A DNA stretch of 64,000 bases from Adiantum capillus-veneris (GCA_014529385.2 CM043959.1:14629809-14693808); one strand, 5' to 3'; counted from the first letter of the stretch, positions 30,364 to 43,099 are shown. Notes: generated from the letters alone by a model not told the origin. Made by a program: numbers and translations.

Positions 30364-33142
30364 CTAACATTCCCCCCCTCCTCGCCTGTGTCGTCCCTTG
30401 ACCGCCTCGTCCTTCAGTGCTTCCAGTGCTTTTTCATATCTGATTTTGCATTCTTTGTCTGGCACTTGCAAAAACTGGATGGTGACTTTGTTTTTGAGTT
30501 CTACTGTCGAGTAGCCTACAAATTTGGCTGTGAGGTTGCTTATCACCGGTGCAAATATCTTCGTTCGCCAGGTGAAAAATCTAGTGTAGAAGGCCTCCTC
30601 AAAAGCTAGCATATTGTGCAAGGGCAGAAACATGCATCGGGCGTAAAAGCCATAAAGAGCTTCCTCTGAGGGTTGCCCACTTAGATCATAGCAGAGGCCT
30701 TTGTTTCCTTCCAAAATTGAGAGCCCTGGGGCTCCTGTCCGCTTAGGATCATTGAAGACTTGTATGTAAGTGAGTAGCATCCTGCAGATTTTGTAAAGAA
30801 TTGCGCAGGAGAGATCTGGCAGAATTTTGAAGAATGTCATGGTGCCCGTTAGGGTTTTCACCATGTATTCTTTTGTTGCTTGACCTCTCTCGGGAGCTGG
30901 CAGCCTGGGAAAGTTCAGCCATGTTGACCTCTTTTTCTGCAGTGCTTCGTGTGCTTGCCATGTCCTTACTTGAGGTACAAGACAAAATGTGGGATCTTTC
31001 TGTATGGCTGCAGGTGCTCTCGTGAATAGAATCAAGTATCTTGGATTCTTGTTCAACCAGCTTAGCCGCCACTTTGGGCGGTCTTGATCTGCGCCATCTT
31101 CATGCATATCTCGGTATAATCTTTCCTTTACTTGTAAGAGTTCAACTTTGATGAGAGGGTATGGCATGGATTGTTGGTGCCATTGAGCATTGATTTGATT
31201 GGGAGTGAGCTGTGTGACGTTGACAGTGTAAAACTCTCAACTCCCAATCCATAGCTGCCTTCCACTGCTCATCTACCTCCAAGGCAATCTTCTCCTTTAG
31301 TGCATCTTCTTTAGCCTTTGACAGGTGGACCATTGGCACTGTGTCTTCCTCTGTGACTTGGATTTGAAATCTTCTTCCCCACTCGGCTCTGCTGTAGATT
31401 GCGTCTCAAAGTCAGCAAATGAGACCGAGGGGATTTCCACTTGGGGTGGCTTTGAAGTGCCTGCCTCCTCCTGTATATCTGGCTTTCCATCTCTGAGGAG
31501 TTGGATTACTCATTTCAATTCTGCAATCTCTTAAAGGAGCTCCTCCTCTCTTTGGATCCGCATGAGCGCCAGGTCTCTGCATTGTGACTACTCTAGCTTC
31601 AACTCTCTGCGTTGTGACTGCTCCAGCTTCAACTCTAGCTCTAAATCTCTGTTTTTCTTCTCAAGTGCTTTATACACCTCATCTGTTCCCTTGATCGAGG
31701 CCACGACTGGATTTTCTCTTAATTGCTGCAAGAAAGTGGCCTAATCATTAATCCTTTGTTCCGAATACTGCAGTGATGCGTTTGCTACATCTAATTGTAC
31801 TTGAATCTTTTGAGCGGACAGAGAGGTGGTGAGAAGTTCATTTGTCACTTCTGTCAACTGCTCATCTTTCACTTTGCAGGCTTCAGATAACTTAGTCAGG
31901 AGGTCACCCAACTCCTCCATTTCCTTCTGTTGGCTGTCTCGTGCTATTTGATGTTGTTTTGCTTCAGTCTTGAGTGCTTGTACTTACCTTTGGAGATCAG
32001 TAATTGTAGCCATTGTCTTCTAGCTCTCCTTGAAGAGCATGGATGACCATTTCTAATTCTTTGGCTTTAGTACTGCTGTTAAAGGCTACTGAGCGGAGTT
32101 TCTCTATCATGATTTGCATCTGCCTTGCATACTCGTTCACTTGTAGAATGACTGCATCATTGGACTGCCACTCCTCTTGTCTTGCTAGTTTGGATGTTCC
32201 AGCAGCCTCTTGTGTTGCTTCTTGCTGTGTTGTTATTGCTGGTGTTTCTATAGAGGTGGTTACTTCCTGGCCCTCCTGAGGTTTTGAAACCTTGGCAGTT
32301 TCTAGCTGAGTGGAAACAACTTGTGTGGTCTCAACCCTTTCCGTTTCCACGGTTACATGCCTTTCCACCTTCTCAGTTTCGGTTACTTCCTCATGTGTAG
32401 TGGTTTGCTCCTTTTCTTTATCTTCCTTTTTATCAGTTTCATCTGTCGGCTTGTGAGTTTCCTTGGCTGTCTGTTTTGTTGTTGGTTCAACTTCCTTTTC
32501 TTCAAGTTGCTTGGTGTGGTCAGTTTGTTGTGTAGCTTCCGTTTGGTGGGTGAAATCAGACTCTTTTTCCTTGTCAGTCTCGGCCTCTTCACTGGTCTCT
32601 TGGCTTGGCGGTGATGATGGTGGAGTGGGCATGGGCTGGTCCTGTTGTTTCGGCAACGGTGAGGTGGGTCGAGGAGATGCCTAGCCTTGCTCTTGAGTTG
32701 CTGCTTCCTCAGCTTTCTTGGGCGCTCCTTCCACCTCTTTCAGCTTCAAGGCCTCTGCCTCTTGGTACATTCTTTCTAAATGATCCTTGGGATCCTCGGC
32801 CTCTTTCCTTGAATGATGTTTTGTTTGAGGTCCCTTCAAGCCGGTAGGTATCCACTTTTCTGGGTCTTTTCCGTGCGCTTGCCTAGTGCGTTGATACGCC
32901 TATTTTTCTCTTTCAAATATCGCTTGCTTTTGAGCTGGCTCCTCTTGGTGGGCAGCCACTGCTTTCCTCTTCATCTTTTCCCTCCTCGCTCTTTTTTCTT
33001 CGTTGTCAGAGCTTTCACTGCTATGCTGCTCGGATGTACTGTCATCGGATTCATCACCTGATTTAAATGATCGTACTCCCATTGGAACCATAACTGGCAT
33101 AAATGCTGCAATCTGTACTCTGTGTGTCAATGCCGATGTCAA
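30364..33142 (-). pseudogene. Unrecognised long pseudogene: acidic T/E/K-rich region, coiled coil, C-terminal globular domain
   Basis: Read from 33142 down, one phase holds a Ser/Glu-rich start (SGDESDDSTSEQHSSESSDNE then RARREKMKRKA), broken by a stop near 32900, and continues in phase through a Thr/Glu/Lys-rich stretch (32656-32100). After a phase change near 32000 a long coiled-coil-like region follows (about 31960-31500). Another change leads to 31339-31142, and then a 267-codon frame (31167-30364) with an ordinary globular composition rich in W, F, Y and C. Together they would give about 900 residues. At least four stops or shifts break it. I do not recognise the family. It might be an uncharacterised TE-encoded protein or a host gene relic. 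Confidence 0.5.
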
Positions 33143-33567
33143 AATGCACTACAAAATCCTATGTGTGGATGTCTATGACAAAGTCCTTGGCTGAAAATTC
33201 ACCCCACATAGCTCTCACACAATGAAGCTACACTTGCAGTAAACATGAGAGGGAAATGAGCGAATTCGGCCTTTTTTATGCAGACCCAGGTCCATAGGAC
33301 CTACTTTTTGTTTAGAGCGGCCGATTTTGGTAAAATAGAGTATTGGTTCACCTATTTTTTACGCTACCTCAACTCCTTGCTGTCCTGCTGCAACCTGCTG
33401 ATTCTGGCTGTCTTCATGGTATCTCTTCATAGCCACAAGAGCTCCAAGCTATAATGGGAAGCTCCATAGCTCAATTCTCTATCACAAGCTCTGTTGAAAA
33501 GTCCCTGTGCTTTGATACGAGTTGAAAGAGAAGATGCAAGCAATGCAATGCAGGAGCTAGAGAGCGA

Positions 33568-34519
<952 letters not shown>

Positions 34520-35770
34520 TGTAATGGAATTGGATTAATAGCATTAACTTTAGTGGAATTATATTGTCAGTAGTGAGCATTTCATTAAGGAGAATCCTAA
34601 TGAAAATAGAGAGAGTGCTTGGTTGGAGATAGCAACAATTATCACATTCCTAGTTAGCTTGGCATGAACAATAACTAGTAAGAGAGAGAAATTGAGATTG
34701 ATAACATTTGAGGACCGGATTTATGTGGGGCCAGTCCCCCCTCCAAAAGGATTTTGTATTATAGGTTCTCCCATGAAGAGAGACTTGTTTACAAGACAAT
34801 CTTTGTGTTCCTTAAGACCATTTGGGTGCCATGAAGATGGAAATCTTCATGCACTACAATTATGCTACTTGTAACAATTAGAACTTGTCCATGGCCTCAA
34901 TCCTAAGACCTCAAACACCTTCAAAGGTGGAGAGAGCTAGCAGGGAGTGAGGAAGATGAAGAGAAGAAGATGTATCTTTACGAGAAAGAAGTATTCTCCT
35001 CACATTAGATTACTCATAAAGCTTAGCTTAGCATAGTAATGGAGATGAAGAAGAAGATGAGTATGCTTGGAGCTTGACTCTTGCTTGGATTTGCATTCCA
35101 TAGACAAGAGGTGTTGGTGTAGGCTCTCATGCTTGGAGAAGGAGATGAAATTTGCATAACACACAAGTGTATATGAGAGTGTGGCTCGTGAGTTACACCT
35201 CTAAACTCTAATCGACCCCTCTTCTTTACTCTAACTTGATATGATTGGTCCATGCTTGGTGCTAGCCAATGAATGGCCCCCTTCATAACAAGCAATAGGG
35301 TTAGCATTGTGACAAGTGTCCTTCTTTCCCCCTTTGAGAAGAGAGCTTACTTTTTTATTTAAATGAAGCTAAATTCTTATTGGCTCTCAAGGTCAATTGG
35401 CCAATAGGAATGAAGCTTGCACATGGGTTGCTCAATTCTCATTGGACCCCTCGGTAGACTGTTTAATAGGATTAAAGGAGGTCCTAGTTCTTATTGGTCC
35501 TTTTTATGGGCTTTCCAATAATGTTTAAGCTTAGTTTTATTAAGCTTAATTTGGCCATCCAATAGGATTTAGGCTTAATTGGGGGCAACTTGGCTAGGGG
35601 TATGACATGTGTCCTTTATGCCCTATTTGGCTTGGTTGACTTGTGTAAGCGAATGTGCGTGTTCTCTCTTATCTCCCTATATAGAGGGCTCGCCCCCCTC
35701 CTTTATAGGAGCTTCTTTGACTTTTGGAACTTAAACCCTAGCTTAACCTAAGACCTAGCTTAACAAAGGT
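34520..35770 (-). repeat. Third copy of element A's LTR, inverted and truncated
   Basis: The minus strand matches the element A LTR: the LTR end (TGTAATGGAATT in plus reading) is at 34520, and the segment to about 34870 parallels window positions 1-366. The match continues to about 35770 with more divergence and lacks roughly 370 bp of the LTR start. No primer site lies beside it. Confidence 0.72.
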
Positions 35771-35796
35771 CCAAAATAGAGTAGATTAGAATATCA

Positions 35797-36677
35797 TCAA
35801 AGAAGACAAGGACAAAATCGTCCACCACCATTACGTCTCGACCACGGGCGGTATCCTTGCCCTGCCTCAGATGCCACATCTGCTCTATTAGTTAGACGTG
35901 GACATCTATTCCGGTAATGTCCCAACTCCCCACGTTCAAAACATTGAACATCCATGCGAGGAGGATTCTGGCCGTTGGCAGCATAAGCTCTTTGCGATCG
36001 TCCATCATTGGGAAATCTTCTTACTTGCCTAGCTCCATTAAAGCTTTGATTCTTCTCAACTCTCCTTCTAATCCCTTGCTCCTTCATTAAGGTCTTGGGC
36101 CATAGTAATGCATCTTGTACAGTGGTAGGTTTCATGGCTTCAAGTCGCGAGATAATTGGTTCCCTTAAGCCTTGGCAGAAACAAGCTACCTGTTGTTCTA
36201 TGTTCATTGGTGGTGCGCAACGCCTAAGCCTTACAAACTTTGAGTAGTACTCCTCTAGGGATAAGCTGTACTGTTTCAGGCTAAAGAACTCATTTATCTT
36301 TATTGCCTCATGGGCAGGAGGTGAGTACCTCTCCTTCACTGCTTGTTTAATCACCCTCCAACTTTGGGAGTTTTCTGGTACTCCCATGTCACGACAATGT
36401 TGTTCCACCATAATTTAGCTTCCCCTGAGAGTCGAAACATTCCTAGCATTGATTGGTTTGCAGATGTGGTCTTTGTAACAAAGAAGTAATCGTCCATGGC
36501 TTCAATCCACACTTCCGCATCCTTCTCAATATCATCACCCTTGCCCCTAAAGGAGGGTGGTTGCAATTGTTTGAGCAACAACTTCATTAGGCAAAATTTG
36601 GACTCACAAAGGGGCCCTTTAAGGAGTTTGACTTTACCTCTCTCTACCAAAATGGGCGCATGGATAAATTTTTGCAA
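35797..36677 (-). pseudogene. Gag relic of another Ty3/gypsy element
   Basis: The minus strand encodes a retrotransposon gag domain: QLQPPSFRGKGDD, AEVWIEAMDDYF, MFRLSGEAKLWWNN, then after a phase change near 36390 SWRVIKQAVKERYSP, FFSLKQYSLSLEEYYSKFVRL and FCQGLREPIISRL. The zinc knuckle near 35930 reads CFERGELGHYRNRCP, with the second cysteine changed to arginine. It differs from the gag of elements A and B. It abuts the truncated LTR copy at its 3' side and an inverted repeat at its 5' side; pol is absent. Confidence 0.8.
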
Positions 36678-37037
36678 ACAAACTCCAAAGTTGGCGGAGG
36701 TTTGACAATTAGAATGTCTTCTTCAAGCTCTATCTACTGATATATAGCACGCCATGAGATCTCATATTTTAGAAGATTCTTTTTTTGATTCATCTCTTTT
36801 TTTCGACAAAGTTGTCACATCATAGATGAATCAAAAAAAGAATCTTCTAAAATATGAGGAATCTCATGGTGTGCTATATATCAGTAGATAGAGCTTGAAG
36901 TGGACATTCTAACTGTCAAACCTCCGCCAACTTTGGAGTTTATTTGCAAAAAGTTTATCCATGCACCCGTTTTGGTAGAGAGAGGTAAAGTCAAACTCCT
37001 TAAAGGACCCCTTTGTGAGTCCAAATTTTGCCTAATG
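36585..37037. repeat. Large near-perfect inverted repeat (about 211-bp arms, 28-bp spacer)
   Basis: The left arm 36585-36795 is the reverse complement of 36824-37037 with a few differences. The spacer 36796-36823 contains CGACAAAGTTGTC. The arms include the start of the adjacent gag relic and a purine/pyrimidine stretch. A transcript across it would fold into a long hairpin. Confidence 0.9.
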
Positions 37038-37419
37038 CTTCTCTTGAATTTCCGTGTATATGGCTTCATTTTGAGGGTTCTCCAATATAGGGGTGGACTG
37101 AGGGTTTCCCTTAAGTGTACACATTTTTTAATTTATTTTTTTGATACCTTAATGTTTAAATAACCCAAAACACCAATATATTTTCCAAACTTAGACTTAT
37201 CTAGTCTACTAAAAGTTTAATCCCATGACTTCACCAGTTAAACAATTTAAAAATACCATGATCTCATTTAATTACAATTCATACAGTCATCACCAGACAT
37301 GAGATATAAAGAAAAATCATTTTATTTCTTTCATGAGGAACATATTTGAGGCTTCAACCATAACTGTGATACACCTCAGCTCTTGTAAATCGTAGTATCT
37401 TGGAGGGTCGAGCCATGGG
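37038..37419. other. Unassigned AT-rich stretch
   Basis: No gene or repeat boundary identified between the inverted repeat and the next LTR copy. Confidence 0.4.
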
Positions 37420-38440
37420 TGTCATAAAATCTAATATCTAATATCTAACCAACCCAAATGATTCTCTCATATTAAACTGATCACTTAATGTGGGAGAATA
37501 AACGGAAACAAGGGTTAAGATATAGACATGTGCTTATAGATCTATCTCAACATGAGGCCAATGGTAAAGGGGCCCAAATGAGAGATGGTCTATCAAAGAG
37601 CAAGGCTAACCAATGGAGCATAAGACCTTAGGGTTAGCTTCATTGAAGACCTCCAATAGTGTGTGTAAAAGTCCTTTGACCTTAGGTAAGTCAGGGCTGA
37701 CCTTGAGGCACGAGAACCCGACCTAGCTCGAGGTGCTTGTCCTGCTTGTCATGCTTGATGACTAAGGTGCTTGAGGTGCTTGATGCTTGAGGTGTCAAAA
37801 AGTCAAATATTCAATCCCTACAAGGAGGGGGCGAGCCCTACATGAGGGGGGATGAGAGAGAACACCCACACACTCACACAAGGCATGCATGGTACAAAGA
37901 AAGCAAAAGGGACACTTGTCAAGTTCCTCCTCATGTTGCCCTCATGGTGTGCCTGAAGCCTATTGGTTGGCCACCCAAGGGGTCCAATGATAATTTAGGA
38001 GATTTAATTAATTGATTTTGCATTTATCTAGCCCTCTCTCTCAAAGGGGAAAGGGAGACACTTGTCTCAAAGCTACCCTTGCTGCTTGTAATGCCTCCTG
38101 CTTATGATTGGCTAGGCCTGGAGAGGTCCAATGAGCTTCAAACATGAGCTACAAGGGGGGGTCGACCCAAGCAAGCTAGGGGGTTGCTTAGGGAGTATAC
38201 TCACCCACACACACTCACAAACACTCTCATTGTGTGCTATGCAAAGTGCAAGAGCTCCCTCTCCTTCTCCAAGCAAGTAGAGGTTGAGAGCCTACACCAA
38301 GACTCTTGGATATGGAGTGCAAATCCAACCAAGAGCCATGCTTCAATGCTTAAGCTTGCCATCTCCTTCTTCTTCATTACTATGCTATTATGTATGCTAG
38401 CAAGAAGAGTTATGATAAGTGAGGAACTAATTTCTTTCTC
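37420..38440 (+). repeat. Fourth copy of element A's LTR, 5' part only
   Basis: Begins TGTCATAA as the 3' LTR of element A does and parallels 19475-20365, including the CTACAAGGAGGGGGCGAGCC-like block near 37830. It loses similarity around 38440, so the LTR's 3' third is missing. The boundary at the right is approximate. Confidence 0.7.
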
Positions 38441-39259
38441 CAATGAAATGCATCATATGTTTAGCATGTTTATGTGTGGTTGCTCGTGCGATAGCCTTAA
38501 TTAAAAGAAAGAACGTGCATACCTTTATAGCTAAGCTCCGTAGCTTGCTTGTGCCACTTTTGCAAGAATCTGCCTCCATGGGGCTTGCTCCCCAACGGAT
38601 TACCTTATTCCACTTGTGCATCGTAGCACTTGACTTCGAAGAAAAAGTTGTAGAAAGCCTCTATTTCATGTTGACTTTGTTGCATGCAACAGGCATGTAG
38701 TGAGTGAGTAATACTTTAGTATGCGGGTTAAGCGTGTATGCGAAGAGCATATGCCAAAGTTTGGAAGGTTGTGGAGCTTGCATAGAGAATAGGTCTTGTT
38801 GAAGTGAACAATATATGGAGAATCCTGGGATTAACCAATCCAATTTGGTGAAATTGCCACCCTTGGTTGTACACTTAGATAGTGGTTGGAAGATGCATTG
38901 CTGTCTTAAGTGCAAAATGTAGACTCAATCATAAATGAGCCATGGAAACATAGAGAGAGGCAACATAAATTCCATAAGAATTTGTGATCATAGCGTGTAC
39001 GAAGACCGGCAAAATAAACGCCAATCCAAAAATATGATATATAGAAAGAATCTGCTGAAGAGAACATACTTGATAGAATCGGCCGAAGAGAAAGTACTGC
39101 CATCCATGCTTCATAAGCAGCTGGCCTAGAAGGCATGTGCCCTTGTAATGGCCTTGGAGGCGTAGAGCCTTGTAGGCTTATAAAGGTTGTGGCCCGGTCA
39201 GCCACCGAGAGTGCTATCTATGCATGGAAGAGAACAAGTGATAAAATCACAAGGCCTGC
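38441..39259. other. Unassigned stretch
   Basis: No gene recognised. Several open frames of 60-100 codons occur on both strands with no domain. Confidence 0.35.
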
Positions 39260-41063
39260 GAAGAGCAAGGGAAGGTAAAGAGCATTATTGCAATCTGTAA
39301 GGAAAAAGATGAAATAGCATTAAAGAAAGCATGTGGTAGCAATAACTGTATTATCAAATTTAAGGTATTTGCATCTCAAAAATGCCTTTAGATCTCAAAG
39401 TTCGGATATTTACATTTCAGAAATGCATTTCAATCTCAAGATTGGGATATTAACATCTCTAAAAAGTGAGAAAATCACGAGGCATGCCGATAGAAACATA
39501 CTTGGAATCCACAAGAGAAGAGTACCAAGGCAAGCTCGAAATCCAAAGAATGAGAATATATCGTGTAATTATCACTGCATTCGAAAGAGGGATATTTAGA
39601 GTTGGGCTACAACAACGCTAAACCTTTTTAAGTAACGATAGAATTCTTAGCTGCATCCATATAGTCAAGACCAAAGATTTTGTTAGACTTGACTACGTAT
39701 AGCAGGTGTCAAAGAACCTATCAGTTGTTTTCCATGTCAAACTTAAAAATTATCTCAAATAATTCCCAACTTTGCCCGAGCTGAATTTTTCCAAGAAAGA
39801 TTACAAAATGATTTAAGAAGCCATTTTTTGCAACTACAACTATATTGTACGGACCAGACGGGCCCTTCAGAAAGAGGGAAAAAAACTACTGAGTGGAGAG
39901 AATATTCTCATAGTTAACAACTTAGGAAAGCCAAAAAACTATGCCCATAATCAACGACTAAGGAGAGCCAAAGTTCTTTATAAAGCCAACATACTGCAAA
40001 TCATTTAGGTTGAGATCTGCCTACCTCAACCAAAAAGCCTAGATTAGCCGTACATTAAGCCGACCAGTTAGATCAAATACTCAAGCAATGCTAAAGTAAG
40101 AATCAGTAGAATATAGAAGTCTTATGCCAAAAAGTCATAAGACAGCTCTATAGCAAAAACTTTTCTCAATCGGTAAAGCAAATCAGAGCCAGTACAACCA
40201 GCCAAATACAATCAGCAGCCCAGATGTTTGTGAAGCCGCCCTTACACACCGCCTGATATGGCGCTTTTTAGTGCCAAAGAGAAGTGGACCAGCTATCCAA
40301 ATTTGCTATACACGCTTAATCACCTAATATTATGCCCCAGGTTATGAGCACAGCATTAGTATTACTTAGGGCAGAGATGAAAGCAAAACAATCAGCCAAA
40401 TGTACTCTAAACAGATGAGATCAATCTCGTATTTTGAGAATCAGAAATAAGAGCCAATGAGGTAAGTAGCACTAACAGAGTTTAGTGAAAGCCATATCTA
40501 GTGCTACCAAACCCGGATTTTTAGTAATATGTACTGTGTCGAAGCATTCCCAATTTTTACTACAAAGCCAGATCATCTGTTCTTTGTCAAATATTGCATC
40601 CAACCAGCCAGTCAATCAACATGAAGACGTGGATCTGAGGTAGCAGAGATAAAGGCAACCCCATCTTCTTTTGTGCGCATGATTGCATGCCCAGAAAATT
40701 AAACCTTTCTTTAATCATAAGGCACCTCAGTAGTATGGCAGATGCACAATTTAAAAACCCATACCCATGGAAACTTTAATCTACAGTCAAAAATTAGTGT
40801 AAGCAGTTAACAGAATAACTCAACTCCAGGACTATAATGTTAAGAAGGGAGGAAAAAATCACAAAGCAAAGGAAAGTAAGAAGGGGGGCAGAAAGTGATA
40901 GCGATGTGTGTGGGGAGAAGCGCGACGTCGACCTAGAAGAATGGCTAGCCAGAGGACAGGGTCTGCAAGAAGGCAATTGCTATGAGAGACAAAACTAGTG
41001 AGAATGTCACGAGGCGTGAAGAGCAAGGGAAGGTAAAGAGCATTATTGCAATTTGTAAGGAAA
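39260..41063. repeat. Pair of 46-bp direct repeats enclosing 1.7 kb
   Basis: 39260-39305 and 41018-41063 share 46 bases (GAAGAGCAAGGGAAGG...) with one substitution. Weaker similarity continues upstream of both (TCAC[AG]AGGC). The A-rich interior has no coding frame. Whether this is a short duplication or the termini of a decayed element is open; no TG...CA ends are clear. Confidence 0.6.
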
Positions 41064-41068
41064 ATGCC

Positions 41069-41071
<3 letters not shown>

Positions 41072-41131
<60 letters not shown>
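41072..41131. repeat. (CT)n tract, about 60 bp
   Basis: Perfect CT repeat directly beside the presumed poly(A) end of the RZ-1-like relic (on the minus strand it reads GA after an A-rich run). Confidence 0.97.
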
Positions 41132-41138
<7 letters not shown>

Positions 41139-41757
41139 TTTTTGAACCAAAAAGTATCTATATTTCCATCATGAGAACCTGGAATATGTCATGTTTTACA
41201 AAACAGAGCCCCACTTTGGCTAAATGCAGGAGTTTGTGATGCAAAAATGTATAAAATTGCAACTGCCTTAGAAACCTTTAGCAACGACGTCCTAACTGTT
41301 GTGTGTATCCTTCCAGTGCAGAGATTAACGAGAATATCCTATCCCAAAACCTTTGATTGTTGCAAACCAAAGCATCTGAGTTAATCACGATCATCGTAAG
41401 AGCTACGATGACCTCCACCACCACCCCCCCCACCATATTTACCCCTGATTCACAATCATAAGGGCCTGACCGATCTCTGTACCCACCACCATCACTTCTT
41501 GAGGGGCCACCATTGCTATAGCGATCACGGTTGCCACCATCACGGTTAGAGCTGGGACGCCCCCCACCATACCGGTCGCCACTGCGATCACCACCACCAT
41601 ATCTATCGCCATTGCGTTCACCGCCATAGCGACTTCCTCCACCCCCTCCATAACGGTCACTTCTGCTATCCCGATCCCCACGTCCACCGCCACGATAACC
41701 ACCTCCTCCCCCACCTGGACAATCTCTTGCCCAATGCCCAGTCTGTCCAAAAGCATG
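41132..41757 (-). pseudogene. 3' part of an RZ-1-like glycine-rich zinc-knuckle RNA-binding protein gene
   Basis: The minus strand from 41757 encodes [11 protein letters not shown], the second half of a CCHC knuckle, then a glycine/arginine/aspartate/tyrosine tail with repeated DRYGGG blocks. This is the layout of the C-terminus of plant RZ-1 proteins, nuclear RNA-binding proteins with an RRM, a CCHC knuckle and a Gly-rich tail. The first cysteine region is damaged: bases between CTTT and GGACAG appear lost, which also breaks the phase. A one-base change in a G run near 41450 alters the tail, whose other phase ends SSYDDRD-stop near 41390. About 250 bases of 3' UTR follow and end in an A-rich run at 41132-41143. 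The RRM is absent. A retrocopy truncated at the 5' side is likely. Confidence 0.7.
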
Positions 41758-41758
41758 C

Positions 41759-41759
<1 letters not shown>

Positions 41760-41814
<55 letters not shown>
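41760..41814. repeat. (GA)n tract, about 55 bp
   Basis: Perfect GA repeat adjoining the truncated 5' side of the RZ-1-like relic. On the minus strand it is CT followed by AG, which mimics a 3' splice site. Confidence 0.97.
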
Positions 41815-41817
<3 letters not shown>

Positions 41818-41883
41818 GTTCCATCTCTTCAGCTTCCTCGTTCGACCTCAACCCTGCAATGGCGGACACAGAGAGAGCACAGC

Positions 41884-42007
<124 letters not shown>

Positions 42008-42010
42008 GAC

Positions 42011-43056
42011 GGAATGAAGTGAGATTCGATAGGAGTAGAATAATATTGGACTACTGGGTGGATTTTTCTAGGGGTCGATTGACAAGCGAGGAGTTGCAAC
42101 ACCAAAGAGGGGGGCAGCCAAGGGTGGACAACCCAAAAATCTCACTCAGGTCTATGTCGTCCTTGCTCATGCCAGCAGGAGGCGCCCAGTTGAATCTTTG
42201 AAAGGCGACCCACTGCAAGCATGACTATGATCATGGCTAGCGAGGCCCTTGCACACCTCCTCCTGCCTCCTCTGAAGGCAGTGTAGTGGAACTCAGGCCC
42301 TGGGCCATTCTCCATCTTGAACCCCTTGCCTTGCACGTTCTGCATGTGCCTCTCCGACACAAACTCTTCCGTCTTCTCCGGCCACACCTTTGGATTCCTC
42401 CCATGTGCAAACAGATTGAATATCACCATCGTGTTCTCTGGTATCTCATACCGTGCCACCTTCGTCGCCTTCAGACACTCTCTGGGTGCCACAAACGGGC
42501 CTGGCTGCGACAGCCGCAACACTTCCATCGTCATGCACCTTAAGTATGGCAGATTCGAAAGGTCTGCCTCATCCAGTGCGCGATCTTTCCCTACCACATT
42601 ATCCAACTCTTCTTGCAACTTGGACATCACATGCGGGTGCCGCAGCAGCTGTACCATTGCCCACTCGTTGGTCACGACGGTCGTGTCTGTGTCGGAATGA
42701 AGTGAGTCGATAGGAGTAGAATAATATTGGACTACCGGGTGGATTTGTCTAGGGGTCGATTGGCAAGCTGCGAGGAGTTGCAACAGCAAAGAGGAGGTTT
42801 TTGGTATTAAGGACTTTGTGGAAATGGCAGGGGCGGCATACTCTGATTTGAGCATGGCGGCACATTTTCCCTCGATTGTGAAGAAGAGCCAACTAATAAA
42901 AAACGTGAAAGAGCGAAGGGGGCAGCCAAGGGAGTGGACAACCCAAAAACCTCACTCAGGTCTATGTCGTCCTTACTCATGCCAGCAGGAGGCGTCCAGT
43001 TGAATCTTTGAAGACGGCGACCCACTGCAAGCATGACTATGATCATGGCCAACCCC
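42011..43056. repeat. Segmental duplication around the P450 relic
   Basis: Two stretches occur twice. The GAATGAAGTGAG...GAGGAGTTGCAACA segment lies at 42011-42101 and 42696-42785. The segment from the CTCACTCAGGTCTATG side through the P450 end lies at 42142-42235 and 42951-43050. The spacing differs because the second copy contains extra bases at about 42786-42905. Each copy sits beside a GA-rich tract. Confidence 0.85.
42205..42699 (-). pseudogene. Cytochrome P450 (A-type) C-terminal half, broken
   Basis: P450s are ER-bound haem monooxygenases. The minus strand encodes the I-helix segment DTDTTVVTNEWAM, then LQEELDNVVGKDRALDEADL and YLRCMTMEVLRL with the K-helix ExxR, the PEKTEEFVSERH region and the haem loop FRGGRRRCARASLAM. 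The haem-loop cysteine is present but the glycine two residues later (C-x-G) is arginine. The final W-x-P-P-x-G-M-S segment has slipped phase near 42210. The N-terminal half (anchor, helices A-H) is missing; upstream bases encode unrelated sequence from the duplication. The style fits the plant CYP71 clan. Family within the clan is not resolved. Confidence 0.82.
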
Positions 43057-43058
43057 GT
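42860..43058 (-). pseudogene. Second copy of the P450 C-terminus
   Basis: The minus strand encodes GLAMIIVMLAVGRRL, then [20 protein letters not shown], the last 60 residues of an A-type P450, in a phase that is intact here, unlike the first copy. Upstream it runs into a GA-rich tract at 43064-43086 and lacks the haem loop. It arose by the local duplication. Confidence 0.75.
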
Positions 43059-43099
43059 GCGCGAGAGCGAGAGAGACAGAGAGAGACGACGACGACGAC

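Noticed and set aside
41439-41756. 105-codon frame rich in Val, Ala and Met
   Set aside because: It is an out-of-phase reading of the RZ-1-like glycine-rich tail, whose true phase gives [11 protein letters not shown] and DRYGGG blocks.
42142-42855. Intact P450 gene
   Set aside because: Only the C-terminal half exists, the haem-loop glycine is arginine and the end is out of phase.
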